A stretch of DNA of 64,000 nucleotides from Juglans regia (Eukaryota > Streptophyta > Magnoliopsida > Fagales > Juglandaceae), in contig NC_049901.1 in NCBI RefSeq assembly GCF_001411555.2, positions 8,566,681 to 8,630,680 of the forward strand. The letters run 5' to 3'. The translations under genes and the position numbers were made by a program. The notes below the pieces were generated by a model. That model was not told the origin of the DNA. It worked only from the letters and a program-made list of their open reading frames with translations, and ran no database searches. This document shows positions 12,199 through 24,948 of the stretch, piece by piece (the stretch's first letter is position 1; every line of letters starts with the position of its first letter).

Positions 12199-13326
12199 TA
12201 AAGATGGGTCATGCTTTGGGAGTACAGAGTGAAGGAGATTCGCAAATCACGTCTCAGGACCAGCATGTTGAGATGCACAATTCCTTAAAGGAGATGGAAA
12301 CTCAACTTGTCGAGTTGAAGGCAGCGATAGCTTTCCTGTCTTCGAAAATAGACCGGCTTTTAGTTGGAGGCAACAGGGTTGTAAGAAACAAGATAGGCTC
12401 GAAGCATTTAAACCCAGTTAAAGGAAAACGGAAGATCGGATTCGGCTCTATCCCTATATCTAGATCTAGGAGAGTATGGCAGGTCAAAAAGAAATCTGGG
12501 TTGTTTGAAGTAGGGTCTACATCGGGTATCAGCGTAGAGACATCAGTAATAGAATGTCATTCGCCTCATGTAGCACATGATAGACCGATAGTCGATACTA
12601 CACCCTTGGTCCTTGATCCCTCGTCAGAGTTGAAGGAAAATGGTGTACTGCCAAGGTCTAAGGAGAGGTAGGAACCCCAGAGGTAAAGGGACTTGTTGTC
12701 ACCCCAGAATCTCCAATGAAGACCATGATACCATTGGAGTGAATCAATGGAGTTGCTAGAGAACCAAAGGGTTTGGAGTTGGTGTCTCGTGTAGATGAAT
12801 GCCTAAAGTCAGGAGTGCATTTGGATACTGTGTCTGAGGATAATGTTGCTCCCTTGGTGTCTCTTTCACCAATAGTGGACTGGAGTTTGCCTAAAGTTAA
12901 TGAGATTCGATAGTTTGTGGGAATTTCACATGGAGGATGTGAAGACCAATTCAATGAACTAATCACTACGATTGAGGCAAGACACGCACTTGAAACCAAA
13001 AGTTTCAAGAAAAGCAGGGAGTTACAACGTCTTTCTTGGGCAATTAACTACGATGCTAAGGGTGGTAGCTCAACTAGAGGGAAATCTAAAAGGACATTGT
13101 GAAGACGGGAATCAAGGGTTTGGGGTTGGGTGTTCGGGTAGAGTTTTAGGTCTACTAGAAACAAGGGTTGGGGACCAGTCTGGTGTATTTTGGGTATTTA
13201 TTTCACGGGTTTTTTGGGTCATTAGGGGCTTTTTGGGTCATTTTGGACAATGTGTTTTCTTGTATACATTTTGTGTACTTGGTTTCTTCTTTGATATATA
13301 ATATTTTTTAACTTATCAAAAAAAAA
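12199..13326 (+). mobile_element. LINE derivative with ORF1 and 3' tail only
   Basis: Flanked by a 14-bp duplication AAGTGAGTCGTATG (12185-12198) and AAGTGAGCCGTATG (13327-13340), one mismatch. The left part (12204-12671) is an ORF1 C-terminal region with a heptad-like segment (EMETQLVELKAAIAFLSSKI). It runs on through stops to RELQRLSWAINYD at about 13020, then jumps to a 3' tail (TTCTTGTATACATTTTGTG ... CTTATCAAAA plus A-run). No endonuclease or RT sequence is present. The A-tail and duplication show target-primed insertion. Confidence 0.8.
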
Positions 13327-13340
13327 AAGTGAGCCGTATG

Positions 13341-14829
13341 AAGGGCCTTTGTGTTATAATTGCAACATTGCTTTTAAGCTACATTAGCTTAAATAATCAT
13401 CCATGTAATTCATTTGAATGGTTTGAACTACTTGATGAATGCTATTTCATATTTGCCTTTGTATTTTGTGATGTTCTTAAGAGTGTACAGATGATAATGA
13501 TATATCACAACACATCTGAGTAAAAGTTTCTAGAGTGCATCTGGAGCGATCTTATAGGATTCTTGTTAATACTTGCATGTAGCCCCCTGCTATATGTCTA
13601 TAATACGATCAGGGATGACATTATGCTTATCTGAGTTGAGTTGGCTGTTGGCATGGAATCACCATGTCCAGTATGGGTGATATAACCCCTTGAAAGGTTG
13701 GTTTTGATTGTTCTGTGATTGGATTTGAGGTTAATTTATATGTTTGTGCATCAAGTGCGTGATTTGCAAACGTACCGAATATGTAGGATATGTTTTTCCT
13801 TCACACGTAGGTTTTGCTAATTGAGCTTAATTATCCTGTGATTGTCAATGGACAGCAACGCTGCCCATTATTGTTCATTATTCTTTCCTTATACAACTCT
13901 TACCTTATTTCTCAAGTTAATATTTGACAGATTGTAACTTCCATGTATAGAATTGCTTTGTAAAGATTATATAAGATACAGAACCCTCAAGGCCAAGGAT
14001 TGGAGGCCATTCACACAAATTACACAATAGTTGACTTATCTTGACAGTGATCACATGGAGACCCATTTATTCAGTCTCATAAAGAATAAGAAAACTGCTA
14101 TTCTAAAGCTTTTACACCGCACACCGCTTATATGGATCAATCAGTGTGGTTTAATTTTTTTTTTTCCTCATAGCAAATAGAGGAATAGCATATATAGTTG
14201 AAGAAGATATAGTCACAGAGTCAGAAGATTATGGTAGTTGTAACCACCTGGAACGCCATGGAAGTGGCAGAGGAAGCCCGAGAAAACCTGAAACTTAAGC
14301 TTGGACATCCAGTCTCCCTCCCTCCCTCCCCCAACATGAAGCCTCGCTTCGCCTCATGTTCGTCGAGGTTCTCCCACTTCATCTCATATACATTTCTATG
14401 GATTTGATTCAAATTAGAAATATTAGCTTCTCTCTGTGTTGGTGTTTTTATCATTTTTTCTTTTCTTTGCTCTTTATTTTCGTTCTCCAGCTGTAGCTAA
14501 GAAACCGTTGAAAAACGAGAGAAATTTTATAGCTTTTGATTCTTATTCTGAGCTACCGCAACAAGTTGTTTTCGCTTTTGTATGTATTTTATGACAGCAA
14601 AGCACACGACTGACCGGAACCCTTTCTTGATGACCGGTGATGCTTAATTGACTGGGTTCGCCACACAAGGGTTTGCGGTGTGAGATTAACATAGAGTGGT
14701 ATTTCATCCTCATGCCATCGGTTATCTTTTTTCATTTTGCAACATGAATTACAAAAGGTTTACGGTTCGTTTGTTCAGCCCCGTTGAGTTCAATTTAGAT
14801 TTAGATCTCTTCTAATATTCAAATACTCA
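13341..14829. other. Intergenic, nothing recognised
   Basis: Moderately AT-rich unique-looking sequence. A short plus frame near 14259-14409 and a minus frame at 14221-14454 overlap, but neither matches a known family nor shows splice or domain support. Confidence 0.4.
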
Positions 14830-15047
14830 GGGTTCGTTTATTTTCAGAGATGAGATTAGATTAGATGAGATGAGTTGAGATTAAAGTTAAAAAGTTGAAT
14901 AAAATATTGTTAGAATATATTTTTTAATATTATTGTTGTTTTGGGATTTGAAAAAGTTGAATTGTTTATTTTATTTTGTGTGGAAATTTGAAAAAGTTGT
15001 AATGATGAGGTGAGATGAGATGTTTTTGAAAAACAAACAATTCTTAA
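14830..15047. mobile_element. Tourist-like MITE, family A
   Basis: GGGTTCGTTTATTTTCAGAG at the left pairs with AAAAACAAACAATTCTTAA at the right. The interior shares GAATAAAATATTGTTAGAAT and TTTGAAAAAGTTGAATTG with the reference copy at 29551-29770, in the opposite orientation. Confidence 0.75.
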
Positions 15048-15239
15048 ATCACGAGTTTTGCTATTTATAAGTTCAACACACCACAATTTCTTTTATTTTT
15101 TTAAACTGTTTTTGGTTTTATTCTTCTTAAAATAATTGAATTCTTTTACTCGTCATCTATATACCACATATTTGGTAAGAGAAAAAAATTAAAAAAATAA
15201 CAAAAAAGGTGGTATGGTATGTGAGACTTATGAATATAA

Positions 15240-15385
15240 TTTTTTTACATCTAAACTCATTTTAACATCCAAACACATCTAAACTCATCTTAAATAGATA
15301 TCACAAAATTTACTCTACTATCTCAACTCGCTATTATTCATAGAGAACTTAATTCAACTGAACTCAAGATTCAAATGCACCCTTA
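15240..15385. mobile_element. Decayed MITE related to family A
   Basis: Repeated CATCTAAACTCAT and CCAAACACATC blocks, with CTCGCTATTATTCATAGAG, ending ATTCAAATGCACCCTTAA. This resembles other MITE ends in the window (compare 6885-7150). Confidence 0.4.
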
Positions 15386-17233
15386 AGTCTATTTTAGTGT
15401 GTGTACCCTTGAGATCAACAAAATGAAAATAAAAATTTGTTCCAATCCATATTTTCCTTTTCCGCCTCTCTTCTTATCTCTCGCTTTCTATTATCCTCGC
15501 TTTTAGGATACTTAGATCTAAATGATCATAATGTGTTCTAGCTTGATGGGTATAATTTTATTTTTTGTTTTTTTGTTAAAAAAAAAAAACTGTACTATTC
15601 CATCACTCAATCCTCTGCTAAAGAATCAAAAGTGCTTATTAAAATAAGAAGCTTTAATATTCATTGGATGCCAAAGAGGAAAAAGAACACCCTAATGATT
15701 AAACCAAATGACTTAGCTCGCAAATAAAAGGGTTAAAGCTGATGTCTAATGTTCCATTAAAAAAAGTTGGGAAAGTAAAGGTAATGAAATGAAACGAGTA
15801 AAGGGGGAAACATGTCTTATCATCCCTGGCTAGCAGTAATCGACAATTTGCTTAGTCCCCACCAGTGCCACCAACCACAATTCCAAAACCAGATAGCTGG
15901 ACTTACGTAACATAAACATGTAATTTTTTCTTGGTTTGAATACTGTATTCAAGATTCAAGTAGGACGAATTCCAATGCCAAAAAAGCCTTGAGTTTATTT
16001 TGAGGAGAAACCCTCTATGCTTCTAATTAAATATAATTTTATTTATTTATATTCTATACGAATGTGTATATAAAATGACTAACATTATAGGACGATATAA
16101 GATCCCGAGCTTATGTGGCGTGCATAACCTTATTATTTTTATTTTTTATTTTTTTGTTTTAATTCAACCAAGTATGTCGGTTAAAATATATTAGTATCAT
16201 AATAATAATAGACACAAGAGTTGTCACATTCCAGATCATACTACATTAATTCGTGACAGACAATAAGCAAAACAAGGCACATGTTAGAAGCATACATGTA
16301 AGAAGGTTGTGGTGCCGCGCACAAACCACAATCAATTGAGATTTTATGAGGCTAGGCTACCAACCATAATATATAATAATAATAGAAATTTAATTTTATA
16401 ATCTAACGAAACACATTAATTCACGTCAATTTATGTGATTATTTTTATGTAATTCTTTTATAGTTATAATATGTTTTATAATAATAACAATAATAATAAT
16501 AATAAGGTAAATGATTTTTTTATGACAATATTTAACAGTTTACGTGTTGACAGTCAGATGCATAACCACAGTCGCACCTCGTACACATGGATGCATGAGG
16601 GATGCATCCAAGAAAGCCAGTCCGGAAATTTTGTGTACATATGTTTGATTTATGGAGGGTGGGAAGCTATTCTCTACAATTTTATAATCTAAGTATTTTT
16701 TAAAAAATTTAAGAAAATATTGATAAATATGCATGATGAGGCCATAATAAAATAATATTCACAAACAAATATTTAATATTGTCGGATCAATTTGAATTAA
16801 AAGAAAAAACTCAATTCCCATGTCAACTCTTATGTCTTGACATTAAACGAGGGTGATTTATTTTCAGTGATAGACCTAAATCAAGTAACTTGACTACATT
16901 GTTAATGCAAATGAACTCATATTGTAGGTTTGAACTCAAGGAATTAATATGATGAGAAATAGTTTAACCATCAAAAGTTACATAAAAATAAATTTATAAA
17001 CTAAACAGGATGTGGTATATTAAATTATAAAATTATTTTGATTATAAAGTAAATTTAACGTATTACATCACGTAGTTTGTAAATTTAATTTTATAAAATT
17101 TCTTTATAATTGTAATACTTCTCTAATATAAAATTATTTGGATGATTGTGAAGTTTAAATAATTAGTGTAATTTTAGTTGAATTGAACCCTCCTAAATTT
17201 GGGCCGACTGAACTAGGCAAATGTGAAAGAAGG
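15386..17233. other. Intergenic, nothing recognised apart from microsatellite
   Basis: AT-rich spacer with an (ATA)n/(AAT)n run at about 16476-16505. Small frames are low complexity. No gene is supported. Confidence 0.5.
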
Positions 17234-17241
17234 GTTTAAAC

Positions 17242-17622
17242 CAGTGTTTTAAATTTCGTACCGTACTGGTCGATATGATCGAAATTTTTCGTTTCAGCCG
17301 TCTGCCTGGTATAGGTACTATATATGTTCCGTACCGGCTAAAATACCGACCGTACTGCCATACCGAACTAAATTTCGGCCTGTGTGTTTTTTTTTTCGTT
17401 TTTTCAAACTACAACCTTATTTTTTAACCCCTAATTCAGATTAGACTATTTATAATTTATATATATATGTATTTATATATAAATTATTATTTTGGAATAT
17501 AATTATATATATATATATTTAAATGTTATCCTGAAACGCTATCCCGAAACGATACCGGTATCGAAATATTTTGTTCCAATGCCTTGACCGGTACGACGTC
17601 CGGTACGGTATTCAAAACATTG
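17242..17622. mobile_element. hAT-like MITE (CAGTGTTTT family), copy 1
   Basis: 381 bp. Starts CAGTGTTTTAAATTTCGTAC and ends GTACGGTATTCAAAACATTG, giving imperfect terminal inverted repeats. Flanked by GTTTAAAC (17234-17241) and GTCTAAAC (17623-17630), an 8-bp duplication with one mismatch. Interior has many CGGTACGG / GGTACC blocks around an AT-rich centre. Confidence 0.8.
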
Positions 17623-17630
17623 GTCTAAAC

Positions 17631-18055
17631 CACTGCTTTAAATTTCATACCGTACCGGCCGGTACGGTCAAAATTTTTCGTACCGGCCACTAGGCCGATA
17701 CAGGTACCCCATACGTTTTGCACTGGCCCAAATACCGGCCTCAATTTCAACCTGTACTGGCCTATATTTCGGCCGATACCAGCCGGTACCGGCTGATATT
17801 TCGGCCTTTCAAATTTTTTTTTTCATTTTTTCAAACTACAAGCTTATTTTTTTACTCCAATTCAGACTAGGTTATTTATAATTTATATATATATGTATTT
17901 ATGTATAATTTATTCATCTATAGACTATTATTTTAAAATATAATTTATTCATATATCGACTATTCCGAAATAGTACATGAAACGGTATCGGTACCAAAAT
18001 ATTTCGTTCCAGTGCTTTGACTGGTACGACTTCTAGTACAGTATTCAAAACATTG
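17631..18055. mobile_element. hAT-like MITE (CAGTGTTTT family), copy 2
   Basis: 425 bp, same orientation and same ends (CACTGCTTTAAATTTCATAC to CAGTATTCAAAACATTG). Flanks are GTCTAAAC (17623-17630) and GTCCAAAC (18056-18063). It abuts copy 1 and shares the middle 8-bp sequence with it. Confidence 0.8.
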
Positions 18056-18281
18056 GTCCAAACATTAAGGGCGTTGCTACGTCTACCTACAAGACAAAAT
18101 TTATCGAGCTTTCGTATTGACGGTGTTATTTATTTATTGTGTATTTTTTGAAAAAGATATTAAAAAATAAACAAACACAATACTAAAAAAATAAACAAAC
18201 ACAAATGTTAAAAATACAAAAAAAAAAAGAAAAATAAAAAAGATTCATATAATGGATGGCCTATCATGATGAGATAAATAT

Positions 18282-18478
18282 TACGATAAGGTCTAGATAA
18301 TGAGTTGAGATAAAAGTTATAAATTAAATAAAATATTATTTTTAATATTAATATTTTTTTGAGATTTGAAAAAATTAAATTATTTATTATATTTTATGTG
18401 ATAATTTTAAAAAAATTATAACGATTAGATGAAATAATGTGATTTGATATCAACTTTATATCCAAACAGACCATCTAA
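18282..18478. mobile_element. Tourist-like MITE, family A (degenerate)
   Basis: AAGGTCTAGATAATGAGTTG at the left and TATATCCAAACAGACCATC at the right, with the family core TTTGAAAAAATTAAATTATT. Confidence 0.6.
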
Positions 18479-20390
18479 AAATTTTTTTATAAAAAATAAT
18501 TATTTTCATCAGGCATTAATTATTACTTCATATTTTATGGAAAAAAAAAGTGTAAAGTGTTAAAATAAATAATAATTTATATATAACAAAACATTTTTTT
18601 ATAAAAGATAAGTAATGACCTTGATTGAATGAACGTATATACATTATCTACATTACATTCAAGAAAATAAAAAGAGTATTTCAAAAAAAAAAAAAATAAA
18701 AAATAAAAAGAGAGAGGGTCCCACGGTTCACGTCAAGAACATGGTATCATAATCACGTGTCACACGTATAGACCAATGAGTAAGAATAAACTTACAATCC
18801 TACTACCACATTTTTATTTATTTAATAATTAAGAAAATGAATATTAGTAAATTTATATATTTTTTTAATTTTATTTTAATAATTAAGAATGTTAAAAAAT
18901 ATTTAAAAATAATAATAAAAAATAAAAGTTTTAAATATATTAAAATAATAAAGAATAGTAAGTATGTCATCATCCACCAATTGACAGAAGAATTGAAGCA
19001 TAGAGAGAGACAGAGAGGCCAAGTCTCATGCAAGATGTTGAACCACATCTCGCACAAAACTACAAAAAAGCAATTTGTCGGCAATTACCCTCCAAAAATA
19101 TTAACAGTTCCGTTAGGACACCAAACCCCCAAGAAAGTTGACGGTGGTTGGTAGGCTTTATAATTCATTAATTAATTCAAACGCAGCGGTGCTTAATTTA
19201 ACAATATTTTATCAACTTCAATGACGTCTATAATTAATTCAGACAGACCGGCGCTTAATGTAACAATATATTATCAACTTCAGGGACGTCCGGCACACCC
19301 CAACGACGTCGTCTCCATGCTGCTTCGTTTCCACCCATCGCCACGACTAATGGCAATGTGCCGATTTCTATCAGGAGTTCTCAGACTGTTGGTCAGCGGT
19401 TTTTTCGTCTTGGCTCTACATTTTACGCCACGTGTTGTAGTTCGCGCCGTGGACACATTTTGATCAGTTTGTTTAATGAGATCCAACCAATCTTCAAGTA
19501 CCAGCAAACACCCCTGTCGTGCTCAGGGGGGTTTATTTAAAAAGAGATTTGCTAGATACAAACGAGTTCGTGTACCATATTACGTATCAATAATTTTTTT
19601 TTTTATTTAAATAAAATAAAAAAAAATTTTAAGAGAAGAAAAAAATCTCTTATATCATAAAAATTATTTTCATTTTTAATTCACATCATTTCATTAAACA
19701 TATATATTACATATCAATATTGGTGCAAGAATTGATGCACAAACTTACTTGCAATAAGATTTTTCCATTTAAAAAAGAGTCGGGTAGCCCGCTCTACTTG
19801 ACATCACCTTACATTTGAGTCCTTTTTTTTTTAATTTTTTTTTAAAATATACTTAAATATTTTTAAAAAATAAAAATATATTAATACATTTAAAATCAAT
19901 TCTTTAATTATTAAAAAAAAAATTCCCGAGCAATACACTTGAGTAGTACCATTGAAGCGGTAGAATAACTTTTCTCTTATTAAAACAGTTATTATATGTA
20001 CATGCAATTTTGGATACCAATTGCGTAACGATAGCCAATGTGGCTCTTATTATATTAAAAAAAAAAACAAAATATGAAACCGGAAGAGAAGGCATACACG
20101 ACAAGACCTAGAGCTACTCGCAGAAGAAATCTGAATTAAAATATCAAAATCGTTATCTCTTTTTTTCAATCCCCAACATGGAAGCCAAGGATTACAACAA
20201 CAATTCTAAGAGTTTCTAACCGATTTTCATCTTCCCTATTCTCAAGCCAAACTCATGATTTTTACAATATGACTAGACAACCGAATCAACCTTGAAAATT
20301 TCTTTTTCTAATATTTGATTCACTATGCAAAAACAGCAACCAAGTGAATAAAAAAAATAAAAGTGATCTCCAAATCAAATGCTGGGTAAC
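18479..20390. other. Intergenic, no supported gene
   Basis: Mostly A/T runs. A less AT-rich island at about 19290-19530 holds several short frames on both strands, none with recognisable family or splice support. Confidence 0.45.
19160..19290. repeat. Direct tandem duplication of about 65 bp
   Basis: Copies at about 19160-19228 and 19229-19290 share TAATTAATTCA, GCTTAAT, TAACAATAT and TATCAACTTCA and both end in GACGTC. They precede the less AT-rich island. Confidence 0.65.
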
Positions 20391-20696
20391 CTATGTGCAT
20401 ATACTTGAAGCATCACTTGGAGTTTTGTCGTCATTGTCTTCATATTCGTTTTCATCAGAATTAGCTAGATGGTAAAAAAAAGTATCAAGATAATAGGGAC
20501 AACTGTGGTTCCAAGCGCCCTTGTTACCATGGGCTCGCCATTTTTGGTCAGCTGTCATCTCAGAATCTAGTCTCCATTCTCTCATTTCCTCCTCTGTGTG
20601 ATGGATTGCTAGGTTGTATTCTCTACCACTTCCTAACTCTAACACTCGGAATTCATAGTTTTTCGGATTATTTAAGAGCTCAAATTGTTCAACCAT
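20391..20696 (-). CDS. Unrecognised open frame, 101 codons
   Basis: Minus-strand frame starting MVEQFELLNN, with ELGSGREYNL, EEEMREWRLDSEM, KWRAHGNKGAWNHSCPYYL and an acidic tail (SDENEYEDNDDKTPSD). Amino-acid composition is balanced, unlike the low-complexity frames around it, so it may be an exon or a captured gene fragment. I do not recognise the family. No signal peptide, membrane span or flanking exon was identified. It may be a chance frame. Confidence 0.3.
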   Translation of the reverse strand: MVEQFELLNNPKNYEFRVLELGSGREYNLAIHHTEEEMREWRLDSEMTADQKWRAHGNKGAWNHSCPYYLDTFFYHLANSDENEYEDNDDKTPSDASSICT

Positions 20697-22724
20697 CCAC
20701 TTGAATCACTTCATGAGGAAGACGCGTGAGGTTAGCCCGTGTGATATAATTACGAGACTCAAGTCATGGGATTGGTCATGGTGAAGCATGTTCATTTCTA
20801 TGTTCTTTCACATAGATTCAAGAAAATCTGCAAGATTCATGTTATCTCTTCATTATTTTTATTTCAATCACATAAAATTTTGAAAACAAATTCTATTTTT
20901 TGTTAAACCAGAGAGGAGAGAGGGCACAGAGAGGAGAGGGGGCACAAAGATCCCGTTTTGTCAAAACTGTGCGTTTTGTTTTCTATTTTCATTTCACTTC
21001 AGATCCTGCCCAAAACCTTCAGCTCATTCAATTATAATAAAAAATAGTTCATTTCATTAAATTAATCAATGTCAGCACCTAGGTGCACTTTGGTATGCAA
21101 TCTCGCTTGATTTAAGAGTTTTTCTTATTAAAAGGGGATGAAAAAATTTAAAAATTTAATAAAATACTATTTTTATTTTAAAATTTTGAAATTATTGAAT
21201 TATTTATTATATTTTATTTAAAATTTTTTAAAAATTATAATAATTAAATGAGATGAGATTATTTAAATTGAAATACTTTCTAAATTCAAAATCGAAAGAA
21301 GGCATAATTTATTTCTGTTCGATTATTGTAGAAAGTTTGGAAACTATTCTTACCTTTGGTTGATACTAAATTAAAAACTTTAAAAGACCAAAAAAATGTG
21401 ATTTATTGCTACCTAAAATATTTAGGTTAGAACTCGGGAGAGTTCCGTTGATTCATTTGGTATATCTATTTTTGGGGTGCCAAAAAAAAAATTGATCAAA
21501 ATTCAGAATAATCCCTAAATTTTAATCATAATTTCATGTATATAGAAATTGGCACCCTAAAAAAATTAATAATTTTCTTATTCCCATATGCTTTCTAAAC
21601 TTTTGAAAAATTTCAATATATATAGAAATGTCTCTCTCTAATTTTTTTCCTTTAACCCCTATATTTTGTATAATTTCTATCTATTATCTATTTTTTAAGG
21701 ATGTGGCCACACTAAAATTAAATTAAAACTAAGATTAGGAGAAATAATAAACTATTAACATTGATTCCAAAGTTTTTTATTATACAATATTAAGTTTCTT
21801 AATATAGAAAATTCAAAGTGAAAATATCAGAAAAATTATTTAAAATTGATGATTTATATGAAAAATAGTGGTGATGATTTATCATCTAAACTTAATTGAG
21901 CAAGGAAAATTTTATTTAAGGTCTCAATTGTAGTATTCTATGCTTAATGTGACACCAAAATGGATAGATTTTATATGAAATTTGATAAACTAACTTAGAT
22001 ACTAGAATGAAAGATTGCATTATAAAAGATTATTTGATAGTTTTTACGAAGAAAATAATTTTTAAATATTTTATATTTATAAAATAATAATGGATGAATA
22101 TTATTCTATGAAATATTATCGTCAAAAATTTGAAACATTCATTAAGTTGTGTTTTTAAAATTTTATTTCTTAAATTTCATAAATTATCGATATTTAATTA
22201 TATATATTATGATTTTGTAATACATTTTCATTTTATATAAACATCTCGTGAGATATAAAAGTTGGTCTTTCCAAAAAAGTTTGTTGGTTCTGTCAGTGCA
22301 CTTTAGCTCAAATTAAGAAAATTTCAGATTTCTAATTTTATCTCACTCAAGATTAACGCGCTCAAAACGATAGAAGATGATGAATAAATGCCAATGCTAT
22401 TTTTATATTGATTTATCATTCAAAGTCATACATATTGGTATGATGCGTTTTAATTATTTCTAAAATTAACTATATAAATAAATCAACTTATTTGATTCAA
22501 AATGATAAAACACATTATAACATTTCTAGATTTTCATATTTGGATAGATGAATTTATAGAAACAACATTAAAATTCCAATGGAATATCCTCTTTTAATTC
22601 ACGGTTAAGTATTCAAGAATTGTAATATCGTGGATTCTTCTCTTTATGTCATAAATTATAACTTATAAAGCTAGGAATTAGGATGGATCAAAGTGGCCAT
22701 ATGTTTGAGGACAAGATGAGTAGA
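20697..22724. other. Intergenic, AT-rich
   Basis: No gene recognised. A diffuse family A MITE relic may lie near 21120-21290 (AAATTATTGAATTATTTAT, AATTAAATGAGATGAG). Confidence 0.45.
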
Positions 22725-23798
22725 GCAAATGTAACACCCGGGTCCAACATGAAACTAGCTTTCAAAAATTTTTATTTGGATTAATATGTATCAAAAAACC
22801 CACTTGAGCTTTAACGAGTAATTTTAGAGTATGTTATGAGTCCAAAATTTATTTCGACGAAGTATAGAATTGATTGGTCTTAATAATTAGGTTAAAATCT
22901 TTTAATAGGACAAGTTCAATTATTTTAGAAGTTGAGTCGAGGCCCATTAGTATTGGTTAAATACTCGACCCATGAAAACTACCGTTAAATCAAAGAGATT
23001 ATTTGGACTATGCTAACTGGTCCAATACATTTATTGATTCCAAACACTATCCAAGGCGTTGGCCCAAATACCTTGAAATGTGCCCCAAAAACCCAATCTC
23101 ATGAACCAGGTCCATAATCCATACACGTCCCCACACCATGCAAGTCTCTTTATCACTAGGGTTCACAACAATACGTTATTTAAACACATTCATGCACACT
23201 TTCCTTTCCTCCTAAACACAAGATCTCAGGGCAAGCTTCCTCTCATTCCTCAAGTTCCTTAGGATCACCGCACTGTAGCCACCACCACCACCTTTTATTA
23301 GAAGCCAAAACCACAAAACCACCCCTCATGGCCATCATGTCCCCACATGAAGGTTTGCCCAACCCCACGTCGTAACCAAAGCCACTGCACGTGAGTTCCT
23401 TCAAGCGGCAGCTCCATTACATCTCACAGCATAATAGCCCTGAACGGAAACCCAACATACCGAGATCTCCCCCACATGACAAAAGCTGCCATACCTAGCT
23501 GCCGCGAGACCAACCTCCACACTGTGAGCCCTCCTTCCACTCAAAACCATCATGTGATAGCCGCACTGCCCAGCCCACGTAAAACCGGCAACCACCTACA
23601 TAGAGAACCGAAGTGATATCTATTTTTGCATCCCAAAATAGAGCAAGAAATTCCCTCCCCATGCCCTTCCATTGATCGCCATCGTTTCTTGCCAGAAACA
23701 GTCACACGTCATGGCCATAGCTCGGTCATGCTACCCCCCATGCCACCATCATCTCGATCAGCACACTCCACCGTACGTAAGTCCTTTTGTCTCACCGT

Positions 23799-23800
<2 letters not shown>

Positions 23801-23854
<54 letters not shown>
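23801..23854. repeat. (TC)27 microsatellite
   Basis: Uninterrupted TC dinucleotides inside the solo LTR. They create spurious Ser-Leu and Arg-Glu repeat frames on the two strands. Confidence 0.98.
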
Positions 23855-23857
<3 letters not shown>

Positions 23858-24762
23858 TACACAATGCCCCGTCGTCGCTTCCAACCGCACCATCGTCGAT
23901 ATCTACCCAGGCCGACACCATGCGTGTTGCTCTCTTGGTGAGTCTAAGACCTCGCACGGTGCTCTCCACTCATTCTCAGCACACAAGCTTGCCTTTTGAG
24001 TTATTATCGTAATATAAGTCTGTACCCAAGTTTAGTGTTATTATAAAAATGCCACTTGTTTAAATTACATAAAAACCCCTACCAATTAGTGTTGATCGGA
24101 TTTATATTTTATATATGATTGATAAAATTTGGAGAATTTAGGTGCTTGAAGGTGGAAAATAATTTAGATTTTTTTTTTTATGTATTAGTCAGAGATATTT
24201 AGTAGATGTTGATTTATTTGAGGTTTACGAGAATTTTAGAATTTTAGGAAAATAAGTTATTTTAGCATTTCAGGCTTAAATATTAAAATATGAGTTTAAT
24301 TAGAGATTTAAGTAAGTTACGTGTCTGTTTTATATGTGATGATTGATTTCGTTCGGTAGTGCTGTGAAAAAGTTCAAGTAAGCGGAGTTCCTATGTTAAA
24401 TTTTGCATAAAAAAATGACCAGTTTGATGAAAAGTGTGCATGATATGTTTTGGAAATAAATAAGAAAACAACCCTAGTCATATGTTTTGCATTACTTATA
24501 CAACTTTGTATAAGAAAAAAGTATTTTTTGTCATGACTGGTGTAGACATGAACTTATTTTTGGCATTATATTTCTGAACTGTGCAAAAAGAGCGAATATG
24601 AAATCTGAAGATTTTTGCATATGATGTGAAGATGTTCTGAATCTATTTTTGGAATATGTGAAATGATCTGAATCTATTTAGTATTAAGTTTTGATATAAT
24701 GTGATATCTGACAAACTTTTGACATGACTTTCTGATTCTGTTTCTGTTATGTTCCATTAAGG

Positions 24763-24948
24763 CCTTACCACGGGTGATGATAGTGGTATACGATCCTGTC
24801 ATGGGTTATAGTAGTGGTATACGGCCCCACCACTAGTGATAATAGAGGTATACAGTCTTGCCAAGGTTGATAATAGTAGTATACAGCTCTGACACAAGTG
24901 ATAATAATGGTATACGACCTTGCCACGAGTTATAGTCGTGGTCTCCGT
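24763..24948. repeat. Tandem array, about 31-bp unit, six copies
   Basis: Each unit has the form CCTTGCCACGGGTGATAATA followed by GTGGTATACGG, with substitutions. The GGTATAC core recurs five times at 30-32 bp spacing. It lies inside the solo LTR and is probably a feature of the LTR family. Confidence 0.85.

Noticed and set aside
14221..14454. Possible small peptide gene on either strand
   Set aside because: Overlapping frames on both strands, no signal peptide, splice or family evidence, and a CCCTCCCTCCCT low-complexity core.
18837..19154. 105-codon plus and 88-codon minus frames
   Set aside because: Composition is nearly all Ile, Lys, Asn, Phe and Leu from A/T runs, so they are chance frames.
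19221..19507. Frames in the less AT-rich island
   Set aside because: Short and overlapping on both strands with no recognised motif. The hydrophobic stretch (SGVLRLLVSGFFVLALHF) alone is not enough.
23626..24012. 128-codon Ser/Leu-rich frame and overlapping frames
   Set aside because: They are created by the (TC)27 tract inside the solo LTR.
24763..24948. Possible CRISPR-like array
   Set aside because: The units are contiguous and diverged with no unique spacers. It is a plain tandem repeat in a plant LTR.
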